A DNA stretch of 42,529 nucleotides from Paenibacillus sp. NEAU-GSW1 (GTDB lineage Bacteria > Bacillota > Bacilli > Paenibacillales > Paenibacillaceae): NCBI RefSeq assembly GCF_009737085.1, contig NZ_WOVL01000038.1, positions 1 to 42,529 of the forward strand, in the 5' to 3' direction. The notes below the pieces were generated by a model. It worked only from the letters and a program-made list of their open reading frames with translations. It ran no database searches and was not told the origin of the DNA. Each line of letters begins with the position of its first letter. The stretch's first letter is position 1. Position numbers and translations under genes: made by a program. This document shows, piece after piece, positions 1-8,679 of this stretch.

Positions 1-2
1 GT

Positions 3-55
3 GGGAGAACTGTTTTTAGTACGGGGTAATTCCCCAGGGGCTGTCACGTTCTCCC
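3..55. other. Nested inverted repeats, non-coding
   Basis: GGGAGAAC (3-10) pairs with GTTCTCCC (48-55), and inside it GGGG (23-26) pairs with CCCC (32-35) around a 5-base loop. This could fold as a two-tier hairpin. It lies just beyond the terminator of the broken GH3 gene. It may be the end of a mobile element or a structured RNA; nothing in the sequence decides which, and the window edge cuts off the context. Confidence 0.4.
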
Positions 56-66
56 GGCTACCGCCA

Positions 67-588
67 TCATAAAACGACCATTAAAAAAGGCCAACCAGTA
101 ATCTCTGGTTGACCTAATAATACGAAAGGATGGTCCCCCTGAATGCCTTTCGAGAGTGCTGCAGTCAGCTTGCCGGCCAACACCGGATCCTCGCCGTACG
201 CTTCTTCCGTCCGGCCCCATCGCGGGTCGCGCTCCATGTCTACCGTCGGAGCCCAGAGCGTCAAGCCGTTAAAAGTCGGATTCTGCTTGTAGAAGCCGCG
301 GGCTTCGTCGCCTATCGCGCTGCCGATTCTGTTAAGCAGCTCTTTATCCCACGTACAACCTAGGCCGATCGGCTGCGGATAACTGGTCGCCTCCCCAAGC
401 CATGCCATGCCGTGTGCCGCCTCCGTGCCATGCTTGTACGCTTGTACGCCCAGACGCTCTACTGCGATCTGATACTGCGGCATAAGCCCGATTTTCTCAT
501 CCAGCGTCAGTCGGGCGATCAGGTCGTTCACACGATCCTCGAGCGGCAGGTCTGGATTCCAATATGGGTTGGTCTTGTCAATACTCAT
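67..588 (-). pseudogene. Truncated GH3 beta-glucosidase/beta-xylosidase, N-terminal fragment
   Basis: About 173 codons remain of a protein family that is usually 700 residues or more. The N-terminus is typical of family GH3: NPDLPLEDRVNDLIARLTLDEK at residues 12-33, the AAHG segment, and the APTVDMERDPRWGRTEEAYG block that lines the sugar pocket. Homology stops after GIQGDHPF (about residue 155). The remaining residues read through a terminator hairpin. The catalytic nucleophile, which GH3 enzymes carry later in the barrel, is absent, so no activity is expected. The start is well supported: GGAG lies about 8 bases before ATG. There is no signal peptide, so the parent enzyme was probably cytoplasmic and cleaved imported oligosaccharides. 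The gene is still preceded by the repeated activator-type promoter at 757-819. Confidence 0.85.
83..114 (-). terminator. Intrinsic terminator after the GH3 fragment
   Basis: On the minus strand GGTCAACCAG and CTGGTTGGCC form a stem around a 6-base loop, followed by six T. The terminator lies inside the last codons of the truncated GH3 reading frame. This suggests that a deletion joined the 5' part of the gene to its own or a neighbouring terminator. Confidence 0.85.
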
Positions 589-756
589 TTCGTCACACTC
601 CTCGGATCTCTAAAAACATTAAAGTTACTTATACACCATCTATAACCGACTCGGCTGTTTGATACTCACACCAAAATGCGCGAGCGAAGCGGAGTGAACG
701 CTGTTTCCTATCGCTTACATAGCGATTAATACCCCGTAAACCCGCCTGCACCTCCT

Positions 757-819
757 AGTATAATAGAGTATTACGAGCATGCCTTGATTTTTGAGACTTA
801 AAATAGCATTATATAGACA
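757..819 (-). promoter_or_regulatory. Conserved activator-type promoter, copy A (GH3)
   Basis: Read on the minus strand: TATAATGCTATTTTAAGTC, two bases, then AAAAATCAAGG. After AGGCAT come 16 bases and a -10 TATACT. The -35 is not consensus, as expected where an activator is required. The same 28-base core (ATGCTA to CAAGG) occurs at 36062-36089, 40032-40059 and 42114-42141, each before a minus-strand gene. The leader to the GH3 start is about 170 bases and holds a small hairpin at 710-726 (ATCGCT/AGCGAT). Confidence 0.7.
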
Positions 820-837
820 CATTTTTCGCGACCTCCT

Positions 838-870
838 AAAAAAAAGCCAACCAGAAAAATCCGGGTGCCT
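838..870 (-). terminator. Probable terminator of the aldo/keto reductase gene
   Basis: On the minus strand an imperfect stem (ACCCGGA against TCTGGTT, one mismatch and one G-T pair) is followed by a tract of eight T. It lies 44 bases after the stop codon of the reductase. It resembles a decayed form of the terminator at 83-114. Confidence 0.55.
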
Positions 871-913
871 AAGGATATATATTTGTCATTTAGAAGGATC
901 ATTACAAGTCAAT

Positions 914-1885
914 TTATCTTAATGGTGCAAATCCGCTGACCTCGGACAAGATCTCTTCCGTACGTGCAAGCACTTCGTCTGTCAATTCCACTTCGATTGC
1001 TTTAATATTCTCTTCGATTTGGGAAGGACGGCTGGAGCCGATAATGGCCGAGGCCACATTGGGCTGGCGCAGCACCCATGCAAGAGCAAATTGGGATAAC
1101 GTCGTTCCGAGCTCTGCGGCCAGCTCTTCAAGCTTAACCGTACAAGCGAGCACATCCTCTCGCAGGTAGCTGTTAATGACACCATTTGTCTTGTCATTAG
1201 CCGCTCTGCTCTCTTGCGGAATGGCTTGCCCCGGTTTATACTTGCCAGTCAACACGCCTTGCGCCAGCGGCGAGAATACAACCAGCCCCAGTCCTTCCGT
1301 TTCGCACTGCTTGACTACATTTTCTCTTTCTATATAACGTTCGAACATATTATAGATCGGTTGATTGGAGATCAAGGGACGCAAATTCAACCTTCCGCCT
1401 ATCGAAGCCGCATCCGCAATTTGCGCTGCCGACCACTCGCTAACGCCGGCATACAATATTTTGCCTTGAGCCGTCAGATCATCTAGAGCGCGAAGCGTTT
1501 CTTCGACCGGTGTATCATTATCGAAACGATGGCATTGGTACAAGTCGATATAATCCGTACCTAGACGCTTTAGACTGGCATCACATTGCTCCATAATATG
1601 TTTTCGTGACAACCCCCTTTCATTCGGTCCATCGCCCTGCGGGAAAAATAGCTTCGTCGCAATTACATAGCTGCTTCGCGGATACGCCTTCAAAGCGCTG
1701 CCCATCACTTGCTCCGCGCCGCCGTAAGAATTAGACGTATCAAAGAAATTGATGCCTAACTCATAAGCTTTGCGAATACAGGCTTGCGCTGTTTCCTCTG
1801 CCGTTGCCGATCCGTATGTCAGCCAGCTTCCAAGGCCGATCTCACTCACCTTAAGCCCGCTTTTTCCAAGTCTTCTATAATTCAT
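914..1885 (-). CDS. Aldo/keto reductase (Kv-beta/YhdN-like)
   Basis: A 323-residue NADPH-dependent carbonyl reductase of the aldo/keto reductase superfamily, predicted cytoplasmic (beta/alpha)8 barrel. The catalytic tetrad is visible: D49 and Y54 in FFDTSNSYGG, K78 in VIATK, H119 in LYQCH. The C-terminal cofactor segment IIGSSRPSQIEENIKA is also intact. An in-frame GTG lies three codons upstream, but that GTG is part of the ribosome site (AGGAG, 8 bases before ATG), so the ATG at 1885 is chosen. The gene is transcribed away from a MerR gene, and its promoter has the 19-base spacer typical of MerR control. The partner MerR is broken, so regulation may be lost. The natural substrate cannot be told from sequence; the family handles aldehydes, ketones and sugars. 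Confidence 0.9.
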   Translation of the reverse strand: MNYRRLGKSGLKVSEIGLGSWLTYGSATAEETAQACIRKAYELGINFFDTSNSYGGAEQVMGSALKAYPRSSYVIATKLFFPQGDGPNERGLSRKHIMEQCDASLKRLGTDYIDLYQCHRFDNDTPVEETLRALDDLTAQGKILYAGVSEWSAAQIADAASIGGRLNLRPLISNQPIYNMFERYIERENVVKQCETEGLGLVVFSPLAQGVLTGKYKPGQAIPQESRAANDKTNGVINSYLREDVLACTVKLEELAAELGTTLSQFALAWVLRQPNVASAIIGSSRPSQIEENIKAIEVELTDEVLARTEEILSEVSGFAPLR

Positions 1886-1933
1886 CTCATTCACTCCTAA
1901 TCTGATTTCAAAAAAGATTTATTGATCCATTTC

Positions 1934-1964
1934 AGCATAAAGGTTAAAGTTGACTTTAAGTCAA
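1934..1964 (-). promoter_or_regulatory. MerR-type promoter with operator in a 19-base spacer
   Basis: On the minus strand the -35 is TTGACT (1959-1964) and the -10 is TATGCT (1934-1939), separated by 19 bases rather than 17. Two overlapping palindromes cover the spacer: TTAAAGT-TG-ACTTTAA (1944-1959) and TTGACTT-T-AAGTCAA (1950-1964). MerR-family activators untwist such over-long spacers, so the layout points to a MerR-regulated reductase promoter. The operator also lies directly before the merR remnant. Confidence 0.75.
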
Positions 1965-2000
1965 GGGTCTATTTGATTTTTTACAGAAAAGGCGGTTCAT

Positions 2001-2237
2001 ATGGAATATACAATTAAACAGGTTTCAGAGCGTACGCAATTACCCGCTTCAACACTGCGATATTATGACAAGGAAGGACTGATGCCTTTATTAAAAAGAA
2101 CCGATCGCGGTACCCGCAAATATTCAGACTGGAGATTTCCCGGGCAGCGGCAAATGACGCAAAGGTTCTCTTATATTTACAATTACGCTATCTCTCTGTC
2201 GAATGCCCAAACAAACAGTGTATTATTCCACGAGTGA
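2001..2237 (+). pseudogene. Truncated MerR-family regulator
   Basis: The first 43 or so residues are a good MerR winged helix-turn-helix: YTIKQVSERTQLPASTLRYY followed by DKEGLMPLLKRTDRGTRKYSD. After that the sequence (WRFPGQRQ onward) shows no MerR similarity and the frame ends at residue 78, where the family normally has 120-150 residues. The rest of the DNA-binding domain, the dimerisation helix and the effector domain are missing. A deletion or frameshift near 2135 is likely. It diverges from the aldo/keto reductase, the usual arrangement for a MerR and its target, so it was probably that gene's activator. Its frame runs into the convergent isochorismatase gene. Confidence 0.75.
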
Positions 2238-2705
2238 GGCGATCACCGGATCGGATATTAAATCACGGTCGCGATACGTTGCGACAATAATGTCATCCTT
2301 GGAGCTAATAATCCCGTTCTGGAGCATGACACACTTGAAGTCTCTTTCGAGCGCGCCATTATAGGTGAACAACACGCATTGCTCTGCCGCGAATCCGGAG
2401 ACAATAACCAAGTCGACCCCGCTTTCGTGAAGAATCTGTTCAAGGTCCGTTTTCCAGAAAGCGTTAGCATATTGCTTGGAGATCCGTTTATCGCCGGGAT
2501 GAATTTCGATCTCGGGCAGGAAACCGATCGCCTCCATATTCGATTCATCCGCTCCTTCCACATCCTGTACATGAATGACGCAATGACCCTTGGACCGCAG
2601 CAAATCGGCCACGTAATTGATGTAGATGCAAGCTCTGGGAACCTTAAACTCTTTCATTTTCTCCTGCAGAAAATGCTTTTGCATATCCAAGATCAAAAGC
2701 GCCAT
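2223..2705 (-). CDS. Isochorismatase-family cysteine hydrolase
   Basis: A 160-residue protein with the full catalytic triad of the isochorismatase/nicotinamidase superfamily: D7 in LLILDMQ, K77 in ISKQYANAFWKTDL, and C110 in SGFAAEQC. These enzymes hydrolyse amides or vinyl ethers through a cysteine thioester; the substrate here is unknown. The frame stays open upstream to 2927, but the extension has no recognisable domain. The start at 2705 is preferred: AGAGG lies 6 bases before this ATG and a promoter-like pair lies at 2751-2779. An ATG two codons earlier (2711) is also possible. The gene converges on the merR remnant and stands alone. Confidence 0.8.
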   Translation of the reverse strand: MALLILDMQKHFLQEKMKEFKVPRACIYINYVADLLRSKGHCVIHVQDVEGADESNMEAIGFLPEIEIHPGDKRISKQYANAFWKTDLEQILHESGVDLVIVSGFAAEQCVLFTYNGALERDFKCVMLQNGIISSKDDIIVATYRDRDLISDPVIASLVE

Positions 2706-2750
2706 CTTCATCCTCTTAAACCACTCCATTTCCAACGAGGTAATGGTTAA

Positions 2751-2779
2751 AGTGTATATATTTACCACACATTCATCAA
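2751..2779 (-). promoter_or_regulatory. Possible promoter of the isochorismatase gene
   Basis: On the minus strand TTGATG (2774-2779), a 17-base spacer, then TACACT (2751-2756). It lies about 45 bases before the chosen start and would exclude the long upstream extension of the frame. Assigned by inspection only. Confidence 0.4.
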
Positions 2780-3028
2780 GATCGATTTTAACGATCATGA
2801 AATGCTGGAAACATAGCATGATTTTATCCTGAATCGGCGAACGAATAGCTTTTTTGACTGGTTCAAAAACGAACTTTATGTCCCGAAGAACTACGTGCCG
2901 CAGACTCAAAACACGCCCACTTTTCATCTTGTTCTATAGCGGCATTCTTAATACGAGGTACTTCGGGGCCAGACTGTTTTACTATATTCATTAAGAATTT
3001 TTTGACGTTTTGGACACAACCCGATGTA
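2780..3028. other. Stretch without a recognisable gene
   Basis: Frames are open on the minus strand here, but their translations match no family I recognise and lack ribosome sites. I see no repeat or structured RNA. It separates the isochorismatase gene from the terminator of the large cluster. Confidence 0.4.
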
Positions 3029-3064
3029 AAAAACCGATTCAGTCGAAAGACTAAATCGGTCTTT
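3029..3064 (-). terminator. Terminator of the beta-helix enzyme cluster
   Basis: A 12-base arm (3033-3044) and its near-perfect complement (3049-3060) enclose a GAAA loop. On the minus strand the stem is followed by six T; the other side is also T-rich, so it may work both ways. It lies about 110 bases after the stop codon of the giant secreted protein. Confidence 0.85.
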
Positions 3065-3174
3065 TCCCTCAGATTATTTACTGTCATCAACGACAATTAA
3101 ATGATTAACGAGGTCCAAATGCTTGAGTAACCCCCATGCCTTCCATGACTTGCGGCAACCCCCTTCCGCTTTCG

Positions 3175-6100
3175 TTAAGACTGCAGCAGCTCCGCGACGG
3201 CCAGCAGCAACGCCGCTTGCTCCTCCGTCAGACGCTTGCCGGTTAACGCCGCCACCTGGTTCGCGAAGGCGTCAAAGTTGCCATGCTCCGCTTTCGTGAC
3301 CAGCGAGTTTTCGACGCCTTGCTCGCCGTCGCCCGACACGTATGCTTTGATCAGGCGCACGAGCAAGGCAGTGTCCGGCGCTTCGACCTCGTACGCTGCG
3401 GTCGCGGTCCCGACGTTGCCGGCCGCGTCTTCTGCGCTGACAGTTAGTTCGTGCGTTCCGACGCCGAGCTCAATTGCCGGAGCGTTGACGAGCGGGAGGG
3501 CGCAAGGGTCGAACACGACGCCGGAGATGGTGTCCGCTGCGGTGCACGTCACAACAACGAGCTCGTCGATCGCGTAGGCGCGCGCACCTTCGAAGGCGAT
3601 CGACGGTGGCGTCCGGTCAATCCGGACCTCCAGCATCTTCATCTCCTCGACGTTGCCGGCGGCGTCCGCGCTGCGGTATGACACGCGATGAATGCCATCC
3701 GCGCTCAGCTCGATCTGTCCTTCGTAAACGCTCCAATCCGTCTCGTCGTCCATACGGTATTCGGTCCGCAGCTCGCCTGCACCGTTATCGGAGGCGGAAA
3801 GCGTCACGGTTACGCTTGATACGTGCCAGCCGTTCCGTTCTTCCCCGGCAGCGGCCGCCTCGGTAACCGGCGCTTCTGTATCCGGCTCTTCTGTATCCGG
3901 CTCTCCCAAAAGTTGAACCACACCCCAGTGTGAACCGTTCATCCAGGATTCTCCGGTCTCGTCGTGCCACATGATAACGTCCTGACGGCTGCCCTCTGCT
4001 TTCGCGTCATTGATCTGCAAATCAAATCCAATTACATGATCAGCCGCAGGAACAACAGCTTTGAATGGGATCTTTGCTTCAATGAAGTAACCGCCATCCA
4101 CGACTTTGGCAAAAGACTCAAAACCCGCACTGATACTGCCTGGATTAAAGCTTTTCTCATTTAGATAGTTAATACGGTATTGTCCCATGCCTGTGCCGTA
4201 GGAGGTTTGTTTACTGTTGGTCTCATCCACAAAGATCTCGACCGAGTCCTTCTCATGCGCGTTGCCGCTGCTGCTGTTAAGCACAGGGTCTTTTACACGC
4301 ATCAGCACATACAGGTTATTATCGTCCCATAGCACTTTAGCGGAGCCGTCCGCCGGACCGTTCACCATAGTCAGGTGCTTAAGAATCGGCAGCGTGATGG
4401 TCGTATTCCAGAGCGGGTCGAGCTCGGAGCCGCCGAGAACAGGCGTACCATATGCGGCGGTCCCAACGCCGCTAGGCAACAGTTGCAGCGCTTTGAACGC
4501 GTTACGCAGCGCGTAATACGAATTGTCCGCTGCTTCCTGACTGATCTCAGCATTCGAAGCTGCAGCTTGGGCCTCAGTTAAAGCGCTTGCAAAAGCGTTC
4601 CATGAACCGCTAGTATAAATCGTTTGATCTAGGTTATTGGCGTCCTCTATGAGGGCGTTCAGCAAGGTTTTGTCGACCACTTCGTCAATTGCGTTCGCGG
4701 ATCCGCCTCTGCCTGCCTTAACGTCGTTAAAATAGGCTTCTATTTTTGTAACTTCTTCAGCTGTCAGCACTCTGTCGTAGATAAGAACCTGCAACACTTC
4801 ACCCATGAAACGGAATGGAGTTGCAGACGACATCGTGTAACCGACGGCCAGATCCGATCTGTTCCCATATAGAGGCTTAGCGTTAGTTCCAGGGGTGCCA
4901 ATGACGGTGTTATCAACAAATACAGTTCTCGTATTTCCGTTAAGCTGCGCCCGAACACTGACCAGACCGTTTGTAGCTGCGGTTGAAATTTGTTGCCCAC
5001 CGCCTCCTACGCTGCCATCAGCGTTACCAAAGCGAATATTAACTCTATTTGTTCCAACACCGAGATTAATACCGCTCCAGCCATCGTTGGCGGCCCATGT
5101 TTCGTAAGACTCGTTTAATCCGAAGTAAACAAGACCGTTTTGGTCGCTGGAGTTGTTGGCTGCAGTTGTTGGTTTAACCAGCGTGTAAATCGTCATTTCC
5201 GTTTTGCCGTTATAATCTTTAAAGCCTGCAGCTTTTAACGGCCTTGAGTTAGCGTCAAATTCTACATACTCGTATACATCTTTCTTTATTTTTGGGTTGC
5301 CGTTTGGTATTCCGAGACCATCGCCGCCGCTGCCAGCGACGTTCGCTGGGACAAGCTTCGCTGGGACGCTTCCCATATTAGTCCATCCAGTCACGTTGCC
5401 GCTGCTGTCTCGTTCCACACCCTCATCGGCTTTGAGCCATAAATCAAGACCATTTCTAGGAATATCGACAGGCGTCATATCCCTTACTACAACACTAGCG
5501 TGCGACTGACTTAGTACTTCGCCGTCTTCCGCCAGTACATAAATGACGTATGGACCTGGCAACATAGGCGCTTTCATCGCGATTACATCGCCAGAAGCTA
5601 CTGTTTCATCGTCGCCTCCATCAAAATGTCCGCCGCTCGACGAGGAGATCCATATCTTCTTAGTCGCGTCGTTCAAATCGTACGCGAACCTGACAGTCCC
5701 GCCAGGGGCTACTGACACGTTAGCCAGGAGCAGCTTATTTGCCACCGATACTGTAGTAGTAAAGTTGATGGTTCTGGAATTCGCCCCCGTCGGAGCGCTG
5801 ACTACCAAAGTCCAGTTTCCTTCGGTGGCGATTTTGTAACCGCTCACCACGGGATTGCCGTTAAGCGTATAAGTGTTGTCTTCACTTAAAGTCAGCTCAA
5901 GAGGCCGTACCGCTGAAACTTCGTAATTTTGCCCGTCTTCCACATTGATCGATGACATGCTCAGGTCGACGTATAACGTATACTTAGAAGCAGCTGTTTC
6001 TCTACCGTCATCATATACGATATATAGTTTGTATTCTCCTGGCACAGAGGGAGCTTCGATAAATTTTTCGTCGCCGGCAGCTTTTGTCATCGTACTGCCT

Positions 6101-8643
6101 TCATTAAAGACGGTTGTGTTCGGAGGCGCAAGCCAAACCGTATCTTCAGCCTTTAGCAGACCTCTGCGGTTCAGCTTTTCCCCCTTAGCCATGATGACGT
6201 GGGAAGCCAGCTCAAACTCGGTGTCGGCAATGAGGCTTCTTGGGATCATATGCGTATATTCGTTAGTAAGACCCGAATTCAACACGATTTCGTTGCCTCT
6301 AACCGGCCAAATGCGGTCTTCACTTTTGTAATTGTCGTAACCAATTCTAGGAGCGCCATTCTGGTTGTTATTTCCGTCCACGTAACCTCCGACGGCAATC
6401 ATATCGCTTTTGCGCTTCCAGTTGTTAAACTCATAAAGACGGCTTTGTCCGGGAGCATGCGAGAGCTTTGATTGGACGACGTTGCCTATCATCTTAATGA
6501 ACGTGCTTCCTTCGTCGGGATGGAACCCGTTCGTCCAGTTGTTGGAGGTCGTGGGTTTGCCAGTTGGATTCGGGTCAAGGAAGTTGTAGTTCATCTCCGT
6601 GTAATTAGTCCAGTTGTCAGGATGCCAGTTACTGTTCTTGTCGGTGACGAGGGTATTTGTCAAATTATTGATCGTATCCCATGTCCCTCCACCCGGCATA
6701 TTACCAGGATCACCTTGCCGTCCCAGAGAGTAAATGGCTCCGGAGTCATTAACGATCGTACAAATTTCCTCTATCCGGTTATAATTAATTTTGTTATTTC
6801 TCGAGGTCGTAGTAATTTCAGGAGACCTTGCGAGACTCGTTTCGTGCGTACCATGGTAAGGGCTGCCGTTCTTGTCAGTACCATGAGCGGTAAAGCCGAA
6901 CCCATCGTACTCGTCCCAGCCCCAGCCGATGCTCATGGCGCCGTAAGTCGTATCATAAATATAATTATGAAGTACCTGCATATTCGTTGTGTAGAAGGAG
7001 GCCAGCGCGTTGGCGCCCGGGAATCCGTAGCACGTTCTGTACAAAAAGTTATTTGTAATATAAATATTTTCCGGCACGGCTTCCGTACCCGCCGTAAATT
7101 TTTCCTTGTTAACGCCAGCCCAGTTCCGTATTGGCGTTCCAGAGACCGAAACGCTGGATTCATGCTTAATCGGCTCATCGTTTTCATAGATATGCTGCGG
7201 ATGTCCGATATTTATGCCGGAAGCGAGCGTATCTGCGATATAGTTGCCCGTGACTTCGATATCCTTGACATCGTTTTCCACATGGATGCCATTAAATCCT
7301 GTTAGCCGGATCTCGCCATTCAGCACTTTGATGTTCCTCGCTGCGTTAATCATTACCGCTGCCGGCGGTATGTCATACCCTCGGTAGAAAGTCTCATGCC
7401 AGTTTATGCTGCTGGGGAAGTAAACGGTGTTCACAATAGAGCCCTGAACGGACGCGTAGCCGCGGGAACTGGTCGTTACCGGACCGGATCCGTCACTAAG
7501 TGTATAGGTGCCCGTCAGTTCATACAGTTTGTAGTCGGTATGGGCAAATGTCAGCCCGTTAAAGGTTATGTTTTTGACGCGTCCGTCATCCGAGCCCTCA
7601 ACAGGGTTCAACCGATCTCCTGCTGGGATTCCTCTAATATCGAGGACCGTTTCAAGCTTTGGAATGACCACGTCGGCGGTATTGATATCCTCGCCTTCAA
7701 GCGGGATGTAATAAAGGGTACTTTCCGCCTGATCGAAATAAAAATCTCCGCGTTTGTTGAAGAACTCGAAAGCGTTGCGGATTACTTGATTGTTGCCTGG
7801 ATTGTATTGCGTGTTATTGCTCAAAGACTGCGAAATCGCCCCATACGGCATCTGGAACCGGAGCATGACACCGCCGGGCTTGTTGCTCGCTGCCGGCGCC
7901 TGTTCGATCGACGCGAAGGTGACGAAAGGCCTCGCCCATCTGGCGGTTGAGCCTCCCATGCTTTCGGCTTCGATGTTTTGGGGGTTTTTCGTTTCCACCG
8001 TCAGACCTACACTGGCGTCGAATACGATACCCGCCCGGATGTTGCTGCCGTTCTGCCACGCCCAAGGGTTGCCGTCAGCGGTAAAGCTGACAGTGGGGGT
8101 GCCGGCGACGGTTCTGTTGGCCGAAACGATTTGCGGGCTCAGCGTCATGTTCGCGCGCTTATCGTTTACATAGATCGCGCGCAACTTTTCGCTCCGGTTC
8201 AGTGTCGTTTTATACGCCTTTAAGCTGCCAGTCTGGGTAAGGCCAACGGCTTCTGTCCATACGCCTTTTTCCAGCATTTCACCGCCGCTGATTACCGGCT
8301 TCGCACCCGGCGCCGCCTCATAGCGAATCGTGCTGCTTGCACTTCCGGAATCATCCTTGTTAAAAACCAGGGTTTCATCAAGCGAATAAAATCCATCGGC
8401 AATTTGAACGACGATATCACCGCCGGTCTTAGGCAGAGTCCTTACTACTGCTTTTGCCTTGGCAAGCGTTTTGTACGGCTTTTCTTTTGTTCCGTCGCCT
8501 GCGTTATCATTGCCATTTGCAGCAACATAGATAGTAGTACTTGGCGCACTGTCAGCCGAGACTACCGGCCTTGATAAGGGCAGCATGGAAAATACCATTA
8601 CGAAAATCATAAGCCAAGTGAACGATCTTCTTCTCACTTCCAT
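3175..8643 (-). CDS. Giant secreted multidomain right-handed beta-helix enzyme (GH141-like)
   Basis: A 1,822-residue exported protein. Residues 1-30 are a Sec signal peptide ending VVSA. From about 35 to 800 comes a right-handed beta-helix that starts IYVAANGNDNAGDGTKEKPY, the entry motif of the GH141/GH120-like group; known GH141 members are an alpha-L-fucosidase and a xylanase. Next are Ig-like modules (to about 1060), a LamG/concanavalin-like domain (about 1063-1310), a FIVAR helix bundle (about 1311-1390) and a CBM9-like module (about 1393-1582). The tail has Asp/Glu/Pro/Thr-rich spacing, two Ig/OmpL47-like modules with AAGN turns, and a C-terminal FIMAH-like domain (GKRLTEEQAALLL). The start at 8643 is chosen because AAGGAGG lies just before it and the signal peptide begins there. 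It is the last gene of a kinase/regulator/transporter cluster, so it is probably the surface enzyme that feeds that importer. By eye the last 700 bases are much richer in G+C than the middle of the gene. The exact glycan target is not shown. Confidence 0.8.
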   Translation of the reverse strand: MEVRRRSFTWLMIFVMVFSMLPLSRPVVSADSAPSTTIYVAANGNDNAGDGTKEKPYKTLAKAKAVVRTLPKTGGDIVVQIADGFYSLDETLVFNKDDSGSASSTIRYEAAPGAKPVISGGEMLEKGVWTEAVGLTQTGSLKAYKTTLNRSEKLRAIYVNDKRANMTLSPQIVSANRTVAGTPTVSFTADGNPWAWQNGSNIRAGIVFDASVGLTVETKNPQNIEAESMGGSTARWARPFVTFASIEQAPAASNKPGGVMLRFQMPYGAISQSLSNNTQYNPGNNQVIRNAFEFFNKRGDFYFDQAESTLYYIPLEGEDINTADVVIPKLETVLDIRGIPAGDRLNPVEGSDDGRVKNITFNGLTFAHTDYKLYELTGTYTLSDGSGPVTTSSRGYASVQGSIVNTVYFPSSINWHETFYRGYDIPPAAVMINAARNIKVLNGEIRLTGFNGIHVENDVKDIEVTGNYIADTLASGINIGHPQHIYENDEPIKHESSVSVSGTPIRNWAGVNKEKFTAGTEAVPENIYITNNFLYRTCYGFPGANALASFYTTNMQVLHNYIYDTTYGAMSIGWGWDEYDGFGFTAHGTDKNGSPYHGTHETSLARSPEITTTSRNNKINYNRIEEICTIVNDSGAIYSLGRQGDPGNMPGGGTWDTINNLTNTLVTDKNSNWHPDNWTNYTEMNYNFLDPNPTGKPTTSNNWTNGFHPDEGSTFIKMIGNVVQSKLSHAPGQSRLYEFNNWKRKSDMIAVGGYVDGNNNQNGAPRIGYDNYKSEDRIWPVRGNEIVLNSGLTNEYTHMIPRSLIADTEFELASHVIMAKGEKLNRRGLLKAEDTVWLAPPNTTVFNEGSTMTKAAGDEKFIEAPSVPGEYKLYIVYDDGRETAASKYTLYVDLSMSSINVEDGQNYEVSAVRPLELTLSEDNTYTLNGNPVVSGYKIATEGNWTLVVSAPTGANSRTINFTTTVSVANKLLLANVSVAPGGTVRFAYDLNDATKKIWISSSSGGHFDGGDDETVASGDVIAMKAPMLPGPYVIYVLAEDGEVLSQSHASVVVRDMTPVDIPRNGLDLWLKADEGVERDSSGNVTGWTNMGSVPAKLVPANVAGSGGDGLGIPNGNPKIKKDVYEYVEFDANSRPLKAAGFKDYNGKTEMTIYTLVKPTTAANNSSDQNGLVYFGLNESYETWAANDGWSGINLGVGTNRVNIRFGNADGSVGGGGQQISTAATNGLVSVRAQLNGNTRTVFVDNTVIGTPGTNAKPLYGNRSDLAVGYTMSSATPFRFMGEVLQVLIYDRVLTAEEVTKIEAYFNDVKAGRGGSANAIDEVVDKTLLNALIEDANNLDQTIYTSGSWNAFASALTEAQAAASNAEISQEAADNSYYALRNAFKALQLLPSGVGTAAYGTPVLGGSELDPLWNTTITLPILKHLTMVNGPADGSAKVLWDDNNLYVLMRVKDPVLNSSSGNAHEKDSVEIFVDETNSKQTSYGTGMGQYRINYLNEKSFNPGSISAGFESFAKVVDGGYFIEAKIPFKAVVPAADHVIGFDLQINDAKAEGSRQDVIMWHDETGESWMNGSHWGVVQLLGEPDTEEPDTEAPVTEAAAAGEERNGWHVSSVTVTLSASDNGAGELRTEYRMDDETDWSVYEGQIELSADGIHRVSYRSADAAGNVEEMKMLEVRIDRTPPSIAFEGARAYAIDELVVVTCTAADTISGVVFDPCALPLVNAPAIELGVGTHELTVSAEDAAGNVGTATAAYEVEAPDTALLVRLIKAYVSGDGEQGVENSLVTKAEHGNFDAFANQVAALTGKRLTEEQAALLLAVAELLQS

Positions 8644-8679
8644 AAAACCTCCTTGGATGTAAGTCAATTTTTATCAAAT

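Noticed and set aside
2863..3096. A 77-codon minus-strand frame
   Set aside because: It runs through the terminator hairpin at 3029-3064, has no ribosome site and no recognisable domain.
6472..7305. A 277-codon plus-strand frame
   Set aside because: It lies antisense inside the beta-helix enzyme gene, with no domain and a composition expected of a shadow frame.
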